DNA of 64,000 nucleotides from Ktedonobacter racemifer DSM 44963 (GCF_000178855.1 NZ_ADVG01000003.1:992001-1056000); one strand, 5' to 3'. Positions 8,148 to 17,360 are shown, counted from the first letter of the stretch. A program made the numbers and translations. The notes: a model not told the origin generated them from the sequence alone.

Positions 8148-9140
8148 CTACCTTGGGGCAAGCACCGAAGAGATTTCCTCGGTGGGAACAGGTATCGCCT
8201 GGATGATCTCGGCAATAATTTCCGCGTTACGCCTACCACGCATACGGTTGCGATGTGTGGTCATGAGACGGTGGCCCAGGACAAAGGGGGCCAGGTACTT
8301 AACATCGTCCGGCACGACAAAATCCCGCCCCTGGATCGCGGCATAGGCTTCGCAGGCACGATAGAGCGCCAGCGTGCCGCGTGGACTCACGCCCAACTGG
8401 ATGTCCTTGTGCGAGCGCGTGCTACGGACCAACGCCAGGAGATAGCGCTCAACGACGGGTTGCCACTGCACCTGGCGAATGGCCTGTTGCAAAGCAAGAA
8501 ACTCCTCCCCGCTCACCACGGCCTGTAACGTGTCCAGTGGCTCTTCCAGCTTGAAGCGGTGGAGGATGGCCTGTTCTTCCTCCTCACTGGGATAGCCCAT
8601 CTGAACCCACAGGAAGAAGCGGTCAAGCTGCGCTTCTGGCAGCGGAAAGGTCCCCTCAAGCTCGACCGGATTCTGCGTCGCAATGACCAGGAACGGCTGG
8701 GGGAGACGCCTGCTCTCGCGCTCGACCGTAACCTGGCGTTCGGCCATCGCCTCAAGGAGAGCCGCCTGGGTGCGTGGGGTAGTACGGTTAATCTCGTCTA
8801 CCAGGAGGATTTGCGAGAAGAGTGGTCCCGCGCGAAAAGTAAACTCGTTCTGCTTCTGGTCAAAATAGCTGACACCAATAATGTCAGTTGGGAGCAAATC
8901 AGGTGTTCCCTGGATACGCTGGAAAGCCGCATTGAGCGAACGCGCTAGCGATTTTGCCAGGACCGTTTTCCCCATGCCGGGTACATCTTCAAGGAGCACA
9001 TGTCCATTGCTGAGCAGCGCGACAAGCAAAAGATCAACAATCTCTGATTTACCAACAATAACACGCGCAATGTTCTCGCGGATCAACGCAGCATACTGAC
9101 GGGTAGAACTCAAGGAAGGGGTCAGCGAATCATTCGCCAT
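8148..9140 (-). CDS. MoxR-family AAA+ ATPase
   Basis: A 330-residue AAA+ chaperone-like ATPase, first gene of the MoxR-DUF58-DUF4129 operon. A GGAGG site 9 bases upstream supports the ATG at 9140. Visible are Walker A (VPGMGKTVLAKSLA, near residue 55), Walker B (ILLVDEINRTTPR), sensor 1 (LVIATQNPVELEG) and the arginine-rich GVSPRGTLAL sensor 2 region. MoxR proteins are thought to help fold or insert metal into partner proteins carrying vWA domains, which matches the DUF58 neighbour. Confidence 0.93.
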   Translation of the reverse strand: MANDSLTPSLSSTRQYAALIRENIARVIVGKSEIVDLLLVALLSNGHVLLEDVPGMGKTVLAKSLARSLNAAFQRIQGTPDLLPTDIIGVSYFDQKQNEFTFRAGPLFSQILLVDEINRTTPRTQAALLEAMAERQVTVERESRRLPQPFLVIATQNPVELEGTFPLPEAQLDRFFLWVQMGYPSEEEEQAILHRFKLEEPLDTLQAVVSGEEFLALQQAIRQVQWQPVVERYLLALVRSTRSHKDIQLGVSPRGTLALYRACEAYAAIQGRDFVVPDDVKYLAPFVLGHRLMTTHRNRMRGRRNAEIIAEIIQAIPVPTEEISSVLAPR

Positions 9141-9261
9141 CGATGGGTACCTCCAAATATGGTCATTGCCTGGGTCTACATTCGATAATAACTATTTGCT
9201 ATAACAATTATAGCTGTTTGCGATTTCACCTGTCAAGGCGGAAGTGCGCAAAAGATGCGAT

Positions 9262-10146
9262 TCATATTTTTGCGTCCCATATCAGATATGTTGGGGCGAT
9301 ACCACAGAAACCGGCGTTGCTCCAGCCAAGGGCGATTTCATGCTCCCCTGCTCGCTCGCTTAGATATGCGTACAGGTGATGGGCAGCGCTCGTCTCAGAC
9401 CAGTTGGACTCCGCCTGGGCGAAGGGGCTATGCGCGGTACGCCTGCCTCCAGAGCCATCTCCATCCACTACGGTATCCACGATGACGCGCCGCGCTCCGC
9501 TGGTGAGCAGGCGCTCACCAAACTGTTCTACACTGGAATAGGGGAGGCAGGGGCTGACGGTGATCTGGGTAGGCACACCATGCTGACTCGCCGCCCGCAC
9601 AAGCTCCCAGCGCTTCTCCAGCGCGGGACCTCCTCTTAGTTGCTTTAAATACTCCTGGTCATCAGTCTCGATAGTGACGGAGAGCCAGGCATAGGGGATA
9701 CGCGTTAGCAGGGGCAGGTCGCGCTCCGCCAGGGGCGAACGCGTCTGAATTACCAGCAGGTCCAGGTCAGGGAAGCCCACGAAGACCTCCAGGCACTGGC
9801 GCGTTACTTCGTATGTCCGCTCCAACGGCTGGTAGGGATCGGTGGTGCTGCTCATAAAGATGCGCAAGTGCCCGCGCGCCTCGGGTGACATACGCTTGAG
9901 TTCTCGCTCCAGCAAGGTTGCGGCGTTCGTCTTTACCTGCACCGCGTCGCCCCAGGCCGCTCCGTTGCTACCAAAAGACCAGTTGGGCAGGAATTGAGCA
10001 TAGCAGTACATGCCACAGGTGGTTCGGCCAAAGCCACACCCCACATAGGCCGAGAGGGCATGCGTGAAGGGGTATGGTCCGCCCGCCAGGAAGCCCTTGC
10101 GCTGTGGCGTCAGGATGCTCTTCGCCTCCTTCAAGGTTGTTTCCAT
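9262..10146 (-). CDS. Radical SAM protein, SPL-like, with unusual Cys spacing
   Basis: A 294-residue protein resembling the spore-photoproduct-lyase-like (Rv2578c-type) radical SAM family. Typical elements are a TPYPF/YVGCGFG N-terminus, MSSTTDPYQPLERTYEVTR, LLVIQTRSPLAERDLPLL, and LSVTIETDDQEYLKQL. The iron-sulfur motif reads CGFGRTTCGMYCYAQ, spacing the cysteines as C-x6-C-x3-C instead of the canonical C-x3-C-x2-C. A GGAG site precedes the ATG at 10146. It could be a subfamily variant that still binds a cluster, or have lost it. The substrate is unknown. Confidence 0.78.
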   Translation of the reverse strand: METTLKEAKSILTPQRKGFLAGGPYPFTHALSAYVGCGFGRTTCGMYCYAQFLPNWSFGSNGAAWGDAVQVKTNAATLLERELKRMSPEARGHLRIFMSSTTDPYQPLERTYEVTRQCLEVFVGFPDLDLLVIQTRSPLAERDLPLLTRIPYAWLSVTIETDDQEYLKQLRGGPALEKRWELVRAASQHGVPTQITVSPCLPYSSVEQFGERLLTSGARRVIVDTVVDGDGSGGRRTAHSPFAQAESNWSETSAAHHLYAYLSERAGEHEIALGWSNAGFCGIAPTYLIWDAKI

Positions 10147-10210
10147 CTCGTCTCCTTCCTCAATCCTTTAATAATAGCATAGAACGACACGAAGGGAGGC
10201 GCCCACAAAA

Positions 10211-10274
10211 ATGGGTATGGTGGTGTGGTGCTTGGCGGGCAATTGCCCGCCAAGCACCACACCACCATACCCAT
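10211..10274. terminator. Perfect 64-base palindrome after the FAD oxidase gene
   Basis: Arms 10211-10242 and 10243-10274 are perfectly complementary over 32 bp with no spacer. It lies 13 bases beyond the stop of the minus-strand FAD oxidase gene and 65 bases upstream of the radical SAM start. Terminator function is likely. No T tract is evident. Confidence 0.65.
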
Positions 10275-10286
10275 AACAATAATTCT

Positions 10287-11882
10287 CTACGCCAATGGAA
10301 TGCTTTGCGCGAAGTGGAAGAAGTTGTTGGGATCATACTTGGACTTGACGCGTTTGAGGCGCGCCAGGTTGGAACCATAGTAGGCCTGCTGCCAGTTGGG
10401 CAGGTCGGGATCGATATAGTTCTGGTACGAGGTGCCGGTGGCATAGGAGCGCATGGCCTGCCAGGTCGAGCTAAGCCAGGAGCGATTGGCCGCGACCAGG
10501 CTGTCCGAGTCGCCTGGCTCCCAGGTCGCGGTATATTGAGCCGAGAAGAGGGCGTTGCGATGCGAGAAGGCGGTGGCATCGCCGGCAACGCGGTTGATCG
10601 CTCCGCCATGCGCATCAATGCCAATGCCACCGCCCGTGAAGCTTCCGTTGGCCTGGCGCTTATTGATCGCGTTGACCAGGGCGTCAATGCCCGCTCGCGG
10701 TAGCGCGTTGGTGAAGTAGTCGGCTTTGGAGAGATCGATCTCGCGCTGTACCTGGCCCTGGGGTCCCATGCTGGGCAGGCGACACTGCTCCACGCTCTTG
10801 CCATAGCAACCAGCCTCGTAGAGCATGGCATCACGCACGCCAGATTGCCACACATAGCGGCTCGTCGGCGCGATGCCCAGGCGATCAATCAGTTGCTGGA
10901 GCTGCGCGTTGGCCGCGCCCTGGTCTCCCACATATACGCCATTTACGCGCACCAACGGGCCATCCTTGGTCGCTAGCAGCAGGCAGTTGGACCAGAGTTC
11001 ATCGGGAGCCTGGGGCGCCCAGTTCTGCCAGGCATTCACGACATCTCCGGCGTTGCTCCACGCCCAACCCAGCGTAAAGAGCGTCACAGAGGAGAGCTGG
11101 TGTACCTTGAAGGTAAAGGAGGTCACAACGCCAAAGTTGCCGCCGCCACCGCCACGCAAGGCCCAGAAGAGATCAGGCTCCTGGCTCTCATTGCAGGTGA
11201 CGACCCGCCCATTGGCCAGCACCACCTGCGCCCCCAGCAGATTATCAGAAGTCAAGCCATACTTCCGACCCAGAACACCAATACCCCCGCCCATAGTTAA
11301 ACCCGCGATGCCCACCGAGGGACAGGAGCCTGCGGGAATAATCACTCCCTGATCGGTAAGCGCGGAATAGACATCGATCAGGCGCGCGCCTCCGCCAATA
11401 GTCGCGGTCCCCGCGCCCGTATCCACATTGACATCGCCCAGCTTCGTCATATCCACAACCAAACCAGTAGTGGTAGAGTAGCCCGCGTAGGAATGTCCGC
11501 CCGAGCGGGGCGTGAATGGCAGGTTAAAGCACCTGGCAAAGTCCATGCAAGCCTTCACATCCTCGGGCGAGGCACAATACGCGATACCGGCTGGCTTGAT
11601 ATTATCGAAGCGCGGATTAAACAACTGGTGCGCGACATCATATTTGCCATCTCCAGGCCGCACCAGCTCTCCCTTAAGGCCCTTCCCCAGGTTCACCCAA
11701 TCGACATCAGTCAGTGTGGGAGGCTTGGTCGGGCTCGCCGTCGCCTTAGGCGTTGCCGTAGCGGCGCTCACAATACCCGAGCCTCCACTCTGGCAGGCCG
11801 CCAGCAGCGCCGATAAACCACCCGCACCTAGCGCGAGAAATTTGCGCCGATCCATTTCATCTATATGCTCAAAAATCGTCAT
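10287..11882 (-). CDS. Exported berberine-bridge-type FAD oxidase
   Basis: A 531-residue FAD-linked oxidoreductase. The N-terminus has a twin-arginine motif (DRRKFLALG) followed by a hydrophobic stretch and lipobox-like LLAAC, so it is probably exported folded and lipid-anchored. The FAD_binding_4 domain carries SGGHSYAGYS, whose His can hold FAD, and AGSCPSVGIAG, whose Cys matches the second covalent link of bicovalent flavoenzymes such as berberine bridge enzyme. The C-terminal BBE segment is present (QNYIDPDLPNWQQAYYGSN, KSKYDPNNFFHF). It likely oxidises a sugar or alcohol with oxygen. GAGG about 10 bases upstream supports the ATG at 11882. Confidence 0.9.
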   Translation of the reverse strand: MTIFEHIDEMDRRKFLALGAGGLSALLAACQSGGSGIVSAATATPKATASPTKPPTLTDVDWVNLGKGLKGELVRPGDGKYDVAHQLFNPRFDNIKPAGIAYCASPEDVKACMDFARCFNLPFTPRSGGHSYAGYSTTTGLVVDMTKLGDVNVDTGAGTATIGGGARLIDVYSALTDQGVIIPAGSCPSVGIAGLTMGGGIGVLGRKYGLTSDNLLGAQVVLANGRVVTCNESQEPDLFWALRGGGGGNFGVVTSFTFKVHQLSSVTLFTLGWAWSNAGDVVNAWQNWAPQAPDELWSNCLLLATKDGPLVRVNGVYVGDQGAANAQLQQLIDRLGIAPTSRYVWQSGVRDAMLYEAGCYGKSVEQCRLPSMGPQGQVQREIDLSKADYFTNALPRAGIDALVNAINKRQANGSFTGGGIGIDAHGGAINRVAGDATAFSHRNALFSAQYTATWEPGDSDSLVAANRSWLSSTWQAMRSYATGTSYQNYIDPDLPNWQQAYYGSNLARLKRVKSKYDPNNFFHFAQSIPLA

Positions 11883-12029
11883 TGCGCTATATCCTCATCT
11901 ATATCAAAGTATTGAATATTTATATATCAACTGTCAACGCCACTATGTAGCAAATTTTGCTTACACTTTTACCAACGACATCGAGAGTCGATTCATTGCG
12001 CTAATTATTCCGGGCAGTGTATGGTGGCA

Positions 12030-12096
12030 CGACGCTGCTAAGGCACGCGTCTACATATCATGTGCTTATATGTAGACGCGTGCCTTAGCAGCGTCG
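12030..12096. repeat. 29-bp-stem hairpin, also found as a half copy at 42933
   Basis: Arms 12030-12058 and 12068-12096 pair perfectly over 29 bp around a 9-nt loop. The right arm covers the last codons of the small gene ending at 12085, so it could terminate that transcript. The segment 12026-12051 recurs in inverted orientation at 42933-42958 with 25 of 26 matches, showing that this hairpin belongs to a dispersed repeat. Confidence 0.7.
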
Positions 12097-12336
12097 GTCA
12101 GAGTACTTCTGCTTTATTATGTGACGGGCAACCTTAAGGGCGGCCTCCCACTCTTCTATATAGCGCTCTTTTCTACCTCTAAACCAGCAGTGGTATCCAT
12201 CTATATAATCGTCAATATCACCTTCAAGAACATAGACGTATTCGCCATACTCGAAGATCACCTGATTCCAACTTTGCTGCAAATCCCAAAATTCTAACGG
12301 GATGAAGAAATTGTCTTGAGAAATCTGGGGAGCCAT
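12085..12336 (-). CDS. Small hypothetical protein
   Basis: An 83-residue open frame beginning MAPQISQDNFFIPLEFWDL. It is rich in aromatic and acidic residues (VYVLEGDIDDYIDGYHCW) and ends in a basic helix (EEWEAALKVARHIIKQKY). The composition looks like a real folded protein and no overlapping gene competes. A GGAG lies about 11 bases before the ATG, a weak site. The 3' end is inside the hairpin at 12030-12096. I do not recognise the family. Confidence 0.55.
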   Translation of the reverse strand: MAPQISQDNFFIPLEFWDLQQSWNQVIFEYGEYVYVLEGDIDDYIDGYHCWFRGRKERYIEEWEAALKVARHIIKQKYSDRRC

Positions 12337-12442
12337 CTCTTATGATAGCTCCCCAGGCTGGTCCACTGCGCATCAAGTGAAGAGGTGGGCCTCCCGCGTC
12401 ACGAGGATAGGCTCCTCCACTATGGATGGGAAAGCCAGGTGA

Positions 12443-13399
12443 TTACTGCCAGGCGCTCGCCTGGTCCAGGGCCTTGATAGCGGCCTCGTCGAGCTTGAGA
12501 TCAATCGCCTTCATGAGGTCATTGACCTGCTCCACTGAGGTGGCGCTGGCAATGGGGGCCGTCATGCTGGGGCGAGCGATCAGCCAGGCTAGCGCTACCT
12601 GGGCCTGCGTGGCCTGGTGCGCCTCCGCAACCTTGTCGAGAGCTGCCAGGATGCGCTCACCGCGCTCATTCATGTAGCGCTGCTTGACTCCCTGCGCCCT
12701 TGAACTCTGAGGCAGATCCCTATCTGAGCGATATTTACCCGTCAGGAAGCCGCTCGCCAGGCCATAGTAGGGAATGACACCAATCTGCTCCTGAAGGCAG
12801 AGAGGCTCCAGGTCACGCTCAAAATCAGCACGATCATAGAGGTTGTAGAGCGGTTGCAGGCTCTCATAACGTGGATAGCCATGCTGCTGACTCGCCTGGA
12901 GCGAGAGCCGCAGGCGCTCAGCCGTAAAGTTTGAGGCTCCCAGCGCCCGAACCTTTCCTTGCTGCACCAGTTCGGCGTAAGCCGCCATTGTCTCTTCAGG
13001 CTTGGTTTCGGGATCATCCCTGTGTGACTGGTAGAGATCGATATAGTCTGTCTGCAAGCGCTTGAGCGAGGCCTCAACCGCCTGCATAATATACTTGCGC
13101 GAGAGTCCCTTCTGCTCCGTCCCCATTTCAGAGCCCACCTTGGTCGCGATGATCATCTGCTCGCGGTTGCCGCGCTGCTTCATCCACTTGCCCAGAATGG
13201 TTTCAGACTCTCCACCTTGATTACCAGGCACCCAGCGCGAGTAGACGTCGGCGCTATCAATAAAATTGCCGCCCGCGGCGACATAGGCATCCAGTACTTT
13301 GAAAGAGACGGCTTCATCTATCGTCCAGCCAAAGACATTGCCACCCAGGCAGAGCGGCACAACCTCAAGCGATGAACGCCCCAATTTACGTTTCTTCAT
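12443..13399 (-). CDS. Aldo/keto reductase
   Basis: A 318-residue NADPH-dependent aldo/keto reductase (TIM barrel). The catalytic tetrad is complete: D48 and Y53 (FIDSADVYSRW), K87 (IIATKVGSEMG) and H126 (LYQSHRDDP). The GxSN strand GASNFTAERL and the C-terminal NADP site ASATSVEQVNDL are also present. GGAG 8 bases upstream supports the ATG at 13399. It resembles YghZ/Kvbeta-type oxidoreductases. The substrate is not predictable. It appears to be transcribed alone. Confidence 0.93.
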   Translation of the reverse strand: MKKRKLGRSSLEVVPLCLGGNVFGWTIDEAVSFKVLDAYVAAGGNFIDSADVYSRWVPGNQGGESETILGKWMKQRGNREQMIIATKVGSEMGTEQKGLSRKYIMQAVEASLKRLQTDYIDLYQSHRDDPETKPEETMAAYAELVQQGKVRALGASNFTAERLRLSLQASQQHGYPRYESLQPLYNLYDRADFERDLEPLCLQEQIGVIPYYGLASGFLTGKYRSDRDLPQSSRAQGVKQRYMNERGERILAALDKVAEAHQATQAQVALAWLIARPSMTAPIASATSVEQVNDLMKAIDLKLDEAAIKALDQASAWQ

Positions 13400-13592
13400 A
13401 ATCGCTTCTCCATACTATATATGCTCCTCATTTTCAACAAAAGTAAATACAGTCAAGCTGCCTTCTCTCACACGCCAGGCAAGCCAGCAGCGTTTCAGAG
13501 ACCACGGTACTTTTAGGAAGCCTCTCTTCCTTCTCATCATTTTCTCATTTTTACTTCGTACACTCGCAATAAGTAGAGATTTCAGGTAATAT

Positions 13593-13667
13593 GGTGTGGT
13601 ACAGTAGCCGCGTACGCCAGTAGCGGGCTCACTACTGTACCACACCCAGAATGAGCGCCGCAGGCGC
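13593..13667 (+). repeat. Bipartite hairpin element (long plus short hairpin)
   Basis: A 15-bp perfect stem (13593-13607 with 13632-13646) encloses a GC-rich loop that can pair further. Seven bases on, a short hairpin follows: GCGCC-GCA-GGCGC at 13655-13667. The unit lies between divergent genes and points toward the small membrane-protein gene at 13733, 66 bases away. It is a member of the recurring family described in the findings. Confidence 0.65.
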
Positions 13668-13732
13668 GATAGCACAGCAACATATACAATTTATATATAA
13701 TCTCTACAAAGAAAGAAAGAAGGCAGATCCCA

Positions 13733-13966
13733 ATGAATAATCGCAAGCTCCTCTTCATCGGCGGCATCATCGTTGCCATCATCGCACTCCTGTGCAGTAT
13801 CTACTATATCATTCCTGGTTACGATCACATCCTGGTCACGCATGACTCGACCGCCTCGCACCCCACGCATTTTGTGGCCTTCCTGGGCCTGGCTATTGTC
13901 GGCGCGCTCGTCGCCCTCGTCTCGCGTCCACGTCCCAATAAGGGCGTAAAGCAGGAGCAGGCATAG
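13733..13966 (+). CDS. Small two-helix membrane protein
   Basis: A 77-residue protein with two hydrophobic helices (about residues 6-28 and 46-64) joined by a polar loop (GYDHILVTHDSTASHPTH) and ending in a basic tail. The start ATG follows an AAGAAGGCAG stretch. It lies 44 bases before the undecaprenyl-diphosphatase gene on the same strand, so the two may share a transcript. I recognise no family; function unknown. Confidence 0.65.
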   Translation: MNNRKLLFIGGIIVAIIALLCSIYYIIPGYDHILVTHDSTASHPTHFVAFLGLAIVGALVALVSRPRPNKGVKQEQA

Positions 13967-14010
13967 AAACGGCTTTAACGTCTCTTAAGAAAGAAAAGGA
14001 TTTGTAAGGT

Positions 14011-14892
14011 ATGAACCTGACGCTCTGGCAGGCCATTCTCCTGGCGCTTCTACAAGGATTTACAGAACTCTTTCCCATCAGTAGCCTGGGTCACACCGTG
14101 ATTGTCCCTGGCCTGCTCAACTGGGGAGACCTGGTCCATGATGAGCGTTTTCTTCCGTTTATCACCGCGCTCCACCTCGGGACCAGCATCGCGCTGGTTA
14201 TCTATTTCTGGCGCGACTGGCTCCAGGTCTGCAAAACCCTCTTTACCAGTATTAAAGAGGCAAACGTGCAGGTAGGAACTGAAAGCTGGGTAAGCTGGCT
14301 CATTATTATTGGCTGTATCCCCGCAGCCCTGTTGGGCGTTTTTCTAGAGAAACCGCTCAAATCGCTCTTTGCCTCGCCTATCATCGCGGCAACCTTCCTC
14401 ATCGTGAATGGCATCCTGCTCTTCATCGGTGAGTGGTGGCGGCGTCGTAATCTGAAGAAGCTCCAGAGCATGCCAGCCAAAGAGCAGGAAATTCTCTCCC
14501 GCCCCCTCAAATCGCTCAAATGGTGGGAGGCCATCCTGATCGGCTTCGCTCAGTCGCTGGCCCTGATTCCCGGCATCTCACGCTCGGGCGCGACAATGGT
14601 TGCGGCCCTCGGCGCGAAACTAAGCCACGAGGATGCGGCGCACTTCTCCTTCCTGCTGGGCACGCCCCTCATCGGTGCCGCCGCCCTGCTCGAAGTGCCA
14701 CAGCTCTTCCATGTGTCAGCCACGATAATGGGCATTATCCTCCTGGGCATGGTCCTTTCCGGCATCATGGCCTTCCTGAGCACCAAATTCCTGATGCGCT
14801 ACTTCCAGACCGGGCGCCTCGATCCCTTCGGCTACTACTGTATCGCGGCCGGCGCGGTCTCCCTGGTCCTCTTCACCCTGGTTATTAAATAA
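14011..14892 (+). CDS. uppP: Undecaprenyl-diphosphatase
   Basis: A 293-residue polytopic membrane enzyme that removes a phosphate from undecaprenyl pyrophosphate, recycling the lipid carrier for cell-wall synthesis and giving bacitracin tolerance. Diagnostic motifs are LLQGFTELFPISSLGHTV near residue 15 (the family usually has GxTEFLPISSxGHL) and IPGISRSGATM near residue 186. About eight membrane segments are visible. The start ATG at 14011 has an AAGG-type site close upstream. Two tandem hairpins follow the stop immediately. Confidence 0.95.
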   Translation: MNLTLWQAILLALLQGFTELFPISSLGHTVIVPGLLNWGDLVHDERFLPFITALHLGTSIALVIYFWRDWLQVCKTLFTSIKEANVQVGTESWVSWLIIIGCIPAALLGVFLEKPLKSLFASPIIAATFLIVNGILLFIGEWWRRRNLKKLQSMPAKEQEILSRPLKSLKWWEAILIGFAQSLALIPGISRSGATMVAALGAKLSHEDAAHFSFLLGTPLIGAAALLEVPQLFHVSATIMGIILLGMVLSGIMAFLSTKFLMRYFQTGRLDPFGYYCIAAGAVSLVLFTLVIK

Positions 14893-14943
14893 TAAGTATA
14901 TTGCTGGCAGGTTGGCGGAGCCAACCTGCCAGCAATATACTTA
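14893..14943. terminator. Hairpin directly after the uppP stop codon
   Basis: Arms 14893-14916 and 14920-14943 form a perfect 24-bp stem with a GGA loop, beginning at the first base after the TAA. It is the likely end of the uppP transcript. Confidence 0.7.
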
Positions 14944-14951
14944 ACCCATAT

Positions 14952-15031
14952 GTAGATGGTGTTATGCAGGTTGGCAGCCAGAGGCTGCCAACCTGCATAA
15001 CACCATCTACCGAAGCGAGCGCCACAAGCGC
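14952..15031 (+). repeat. Bipartite hairpin element before the response regulator
   Basis: A perfect 28-bp stem (14952-14979 with 14983-15010, AGA loop) is followed by the short hairpin GCGCC-ACA-AGCGC at 15019-15031. The start codon of the response-regulator gene is 30 bases further on. The unit lies in the space between co-directional genes, just after a separate hairpin that already serves as the uppP terminator. Confidence 0.65.
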
Positions 15032-15060
15032 GAGAGTGAGTTAAACAGAAGGGAGAACAA

Positions 15061-15738
15061 ATGCGCATTCTTGTCGCGGAAGATCATCCTAGCTTAGGGC
15101 CAGACATTCAACGTGGTCTGGAGCGCTTCCACTATGTCACCGACCTGGCAACTGATGGCGAGGACGCGCTGGCGTCCGCACTGGCGACGCCTTATGATCT
15201 GCTGATCCTCGATGTGATGCTCCCATCGCTGGATGGCTTTGAGGTGTGCCGCCGCCTGCGCAGCGCTCATCGTACCCTCCCTATTCTTTTTCTTACGGCC
15301 CGTGGCGAGATCGATGACCGCGTACGCGGACTCGACCTGGGCGGCGATGACTATCTCGTCAAGCCCTTTGTCTTCCGCGAGTTGGAGGCCCGTGTACGCG
15401 CGCTATTACGCCGCGAGAAGAGCGCGACCTCGGCAACGCTCCAGTTCGAGGACATAACCTTGGACACTCAGACGCGCGAGGCCTGGCGTGGCTCACGCCA
15501 GCTTACCCTCTCCAGCCGCGAATACGCCCTGCTGGAGTTTCTCCTTCACCACCCACGCCAGGTGCTCAGCCGGGAAACCATCGCGGACCACGTCTGGGAT
15601 GGCGAGGCCCCCTACCAATCGAATATCATCGACGTGTATATCCGCTATCTCCGCAACAAGCTCTGCGCGTCGGGCGAACCCGATGTCATTCAGGCCATTC
15701 GTGGCGTCGGTTACCAGCTCAAAGGAAAAACTCTATGA
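15061..15738 (+). CDS. OmpR/PhoB-family response regulator
   Basis: A 225-residue two-component regulator. The receiver domain (1-115) has the acidic pair E7/D8, phospho-acceptor D51 (LLILDVMLPSLDG), switch Thr (ILFLTARGE) and Lys (YLVKPF). The winged-helix DNA-binding domain (about 125-222) ends in YIRYLRNKLC and IRGVGYQLKG. An AGAAGGGAG site precedes the ATG. The kinase gene overlaps its stop (ATGA), so the two form a pair. The target genes are not known; uppP lies directly upstream. Confidence 0.95.
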   Translation: MRILVAEDHPSLGPDIQRGLERFHYVTDLATDGEDALASALATPYDLLILDVMLPSLDGFEVCRRLRSAHRTLPILFLTARGEIDDRVRGLDLGGDDYLVKPFVFRELEARVRALLRREKSATSATLQFEDITLDTQTREAWRGSRQLTLSSREYALLEFLLHHPRQVLSRETIADHVWDGEAPYQSNIIDVYIRYLRNKLCASGEPDVIQAIRGVGYQLKGKTL

Positions 15739-17231
15739 AAACCTTGCAGCGCCTGCGCTCCCACCTCTGGCCCATGGGGACGCGGCTCCAACTCACCTTC
15801 TGGTATACCGCCGTGCTCGCCCTGATTATTCTCTGCGCGGGAGCTATCGTCTACAAATACCTGGAAAGCTCGCTTGAGGGCAGCTTCGACACCACGCTCT
15901 CACTCCAGGCCGGCCTGCTCACCAGCGAGATCAGCGAGCAGAATAACCACCTGACCATTAGCGACCACACTGGCAATATCCCGAGCCTGGAGGCAACACA
16001 CTCCGACCCTCGCAGCATTCCCGCCGATATCACTAATGGCTTACTGGTCCGCATCCTTGATAGTAATGGGCGCGTCGTGCGTGAGTCGCCGGGCTTTCGC
16101 CTCTACGCTCTGCCCACCCTCACCTCCGCTCAATTTGGTACCCAGCAGATCATGCAGCAGACGCTGAAACTGAGAGAGCAAAAAGGCGACAAGGTTGAGC
16201 TACGCCTGTATAGCCAGGTTATCACAGACCATGGCCGCCCCTACGCCATCATCCAGGTTGGCGAGTCTCTGAACCAGTTGCATAGCGTACTGCGCAACAC
16301 CGCCTATGTCCTGCTACTACTCACACCCTTCTTGCTGGCTATCAGCGGCCTGGGTAGCTACTGGCTGGCCGCGCGCGCCTTCGCTCCTATCCACCAGTTG
16401 ACCTCGACGGCCCGCGCTATCAATTCTGGTGATCTTAGCCAGCGTGTCCCTCTTCCCCGCGCGCGCGACGAGGTCTATTTCCTGGGAGCCACCCTCAACG
16501 CCATGATCGCTCGCCTGGAAGATGCCTTTACGCGCCAGAAGCGCTTCGTCGCCGATGCCTCACACGAGCTACGCACACCTATCGCAGCCATTCAAAGCAA
16601 AACCGATGTCGCCCTGCTCCAACCACTCAACACACAGGAGTATGTGGAGGTCATCCAGCAGGTCAATACAGAGACCCTGCGCCTGGGCGACCTGATTAGG
16701 AATCTCCTGGCCCTGGCACGCTCCGACGAGGAAGAGGCTCACCTCATCTATGAGTCCGTCCACCTGGACCAGGTTGTCGACGCGGTCATCTCCACCGCCA
16801 CCGAATTAGCCCAGGAGCGCGATATCACCCTCCAGGCCCAGGACCTGGCGCCCGTCGAAGTCCAGGGCGACGAGGCCCGCCTGATCCAGGTTGTCATGAA
16901 CCTGGTCGATAACGCCATCGCCTATACATCACCCCACGGCTACGTTAGCGTGACCGTCAAGAAAGTGGGCGATCAAGGGCTGCTCGTCGTGCGCGATACA
17001 GGCCGAGGCATCGCACCTGAACACCTCCCTCATATCTTCGAGCGCTTCTACCGCGCCGATGCCGCTCGCAGTCGCGACGCCGCCCACAAGCGCGGTAGTG
17101 GGCTGGGCCTCGCCATCGTCGATTGGATCGTGCGCGCCCACCAGGGCCACATCTCAGTCGAGAGCACCATCGGCAAAGGCTCAACCTTCACCGTCTCGCT
17201 CCCCCTCAAACAAGCATCCACATTCAACTAA
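15735..17231 (+). CDS. Sensor histidine kinase, HAMP/HisKA type
   Basis: A 498-residue membrane kinase partnered with the overlapping response regulator. Membrane helices at about 22-42 and 188-212 flank an extracytoplasmic sensor domain of about 145 residues. A HAMP linker follows (AFAPIHQLTSTARAI). The HisKA H-box has the phospho-accepting His at residue 277 (DASHELRTPIAAIQ). The ATPase domain shows the N box (LVDNAIAYT), G1 (VRDTGRGIAPEHLPHIFERF) and G2 (GSGLGLAIV). The ligand is unknown. Confidence 0.94.
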   Translation: MKTLQRLRSHLWPMGTRLQLTFWYTAVLALIILCAGAIVYKYLESSLEGSFDTTLSLQAGLLTSEISEQNNHLTISDHTGNIPSLEATHSDPRSIPADITNGLLVRILDSNGRVVRESPGFRLYALPTLTSAQFGTQQIMQQTLKLREQKGDKVELRLYSQVITDHGRPYAIIQVGESLNQLHSVLRNTAYVLLLLTPFLLAISGLGSYWLAARAFAPIHQLTSTARAINSGDLSQRVPLPRARDEVYFLGATLNAMIARLEDAFTRQKRFVADASHELRTPIAAIQSKTDVALLQPLNTQEYVEVIQQVNTETLRLGDLIRNLLALARSDEEEAHLIYESVHLDQVVDAVISTATELAQERDITLQAQDLAPVEVQGDEARLIQVVMNLVDNAIAYTSPHGYVSVTVKKVGDQGLLVVRDTGRGIAPEHLPHIFERFYRADAARSRDAAHKRGSGLGLAIVDWIVRAHQGHISVESTIGKGSTFTVSLPLKQASTFN

Positions 17232-17317
17232 TAAATCTGCTCCTTGAGCGATACATGCAGGCACATAGTTCTGTTCTAAACTAGAAGAAAAACGTCACCT
17301 CACCATACCCATCAGAC

Positions 17318-17360
17318 GTGCCAGAGATAGCAAGTATCGTTCGCTTGCTATCCCTGGCAC
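17318..17360. repeat. Hairpin upstream of the sulfite-oxidase-like gene
   Basis: Arms 17318-17334 and 17344-17360 pair over 17 bp with one mismatch around a 9-nt loop. It ends 27 bases before the start codon at 17388 and about 90 bases after the kinase stop, so it could be a terminator for the kinase or a leader structure of the next gene. Confidence 0.5.
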
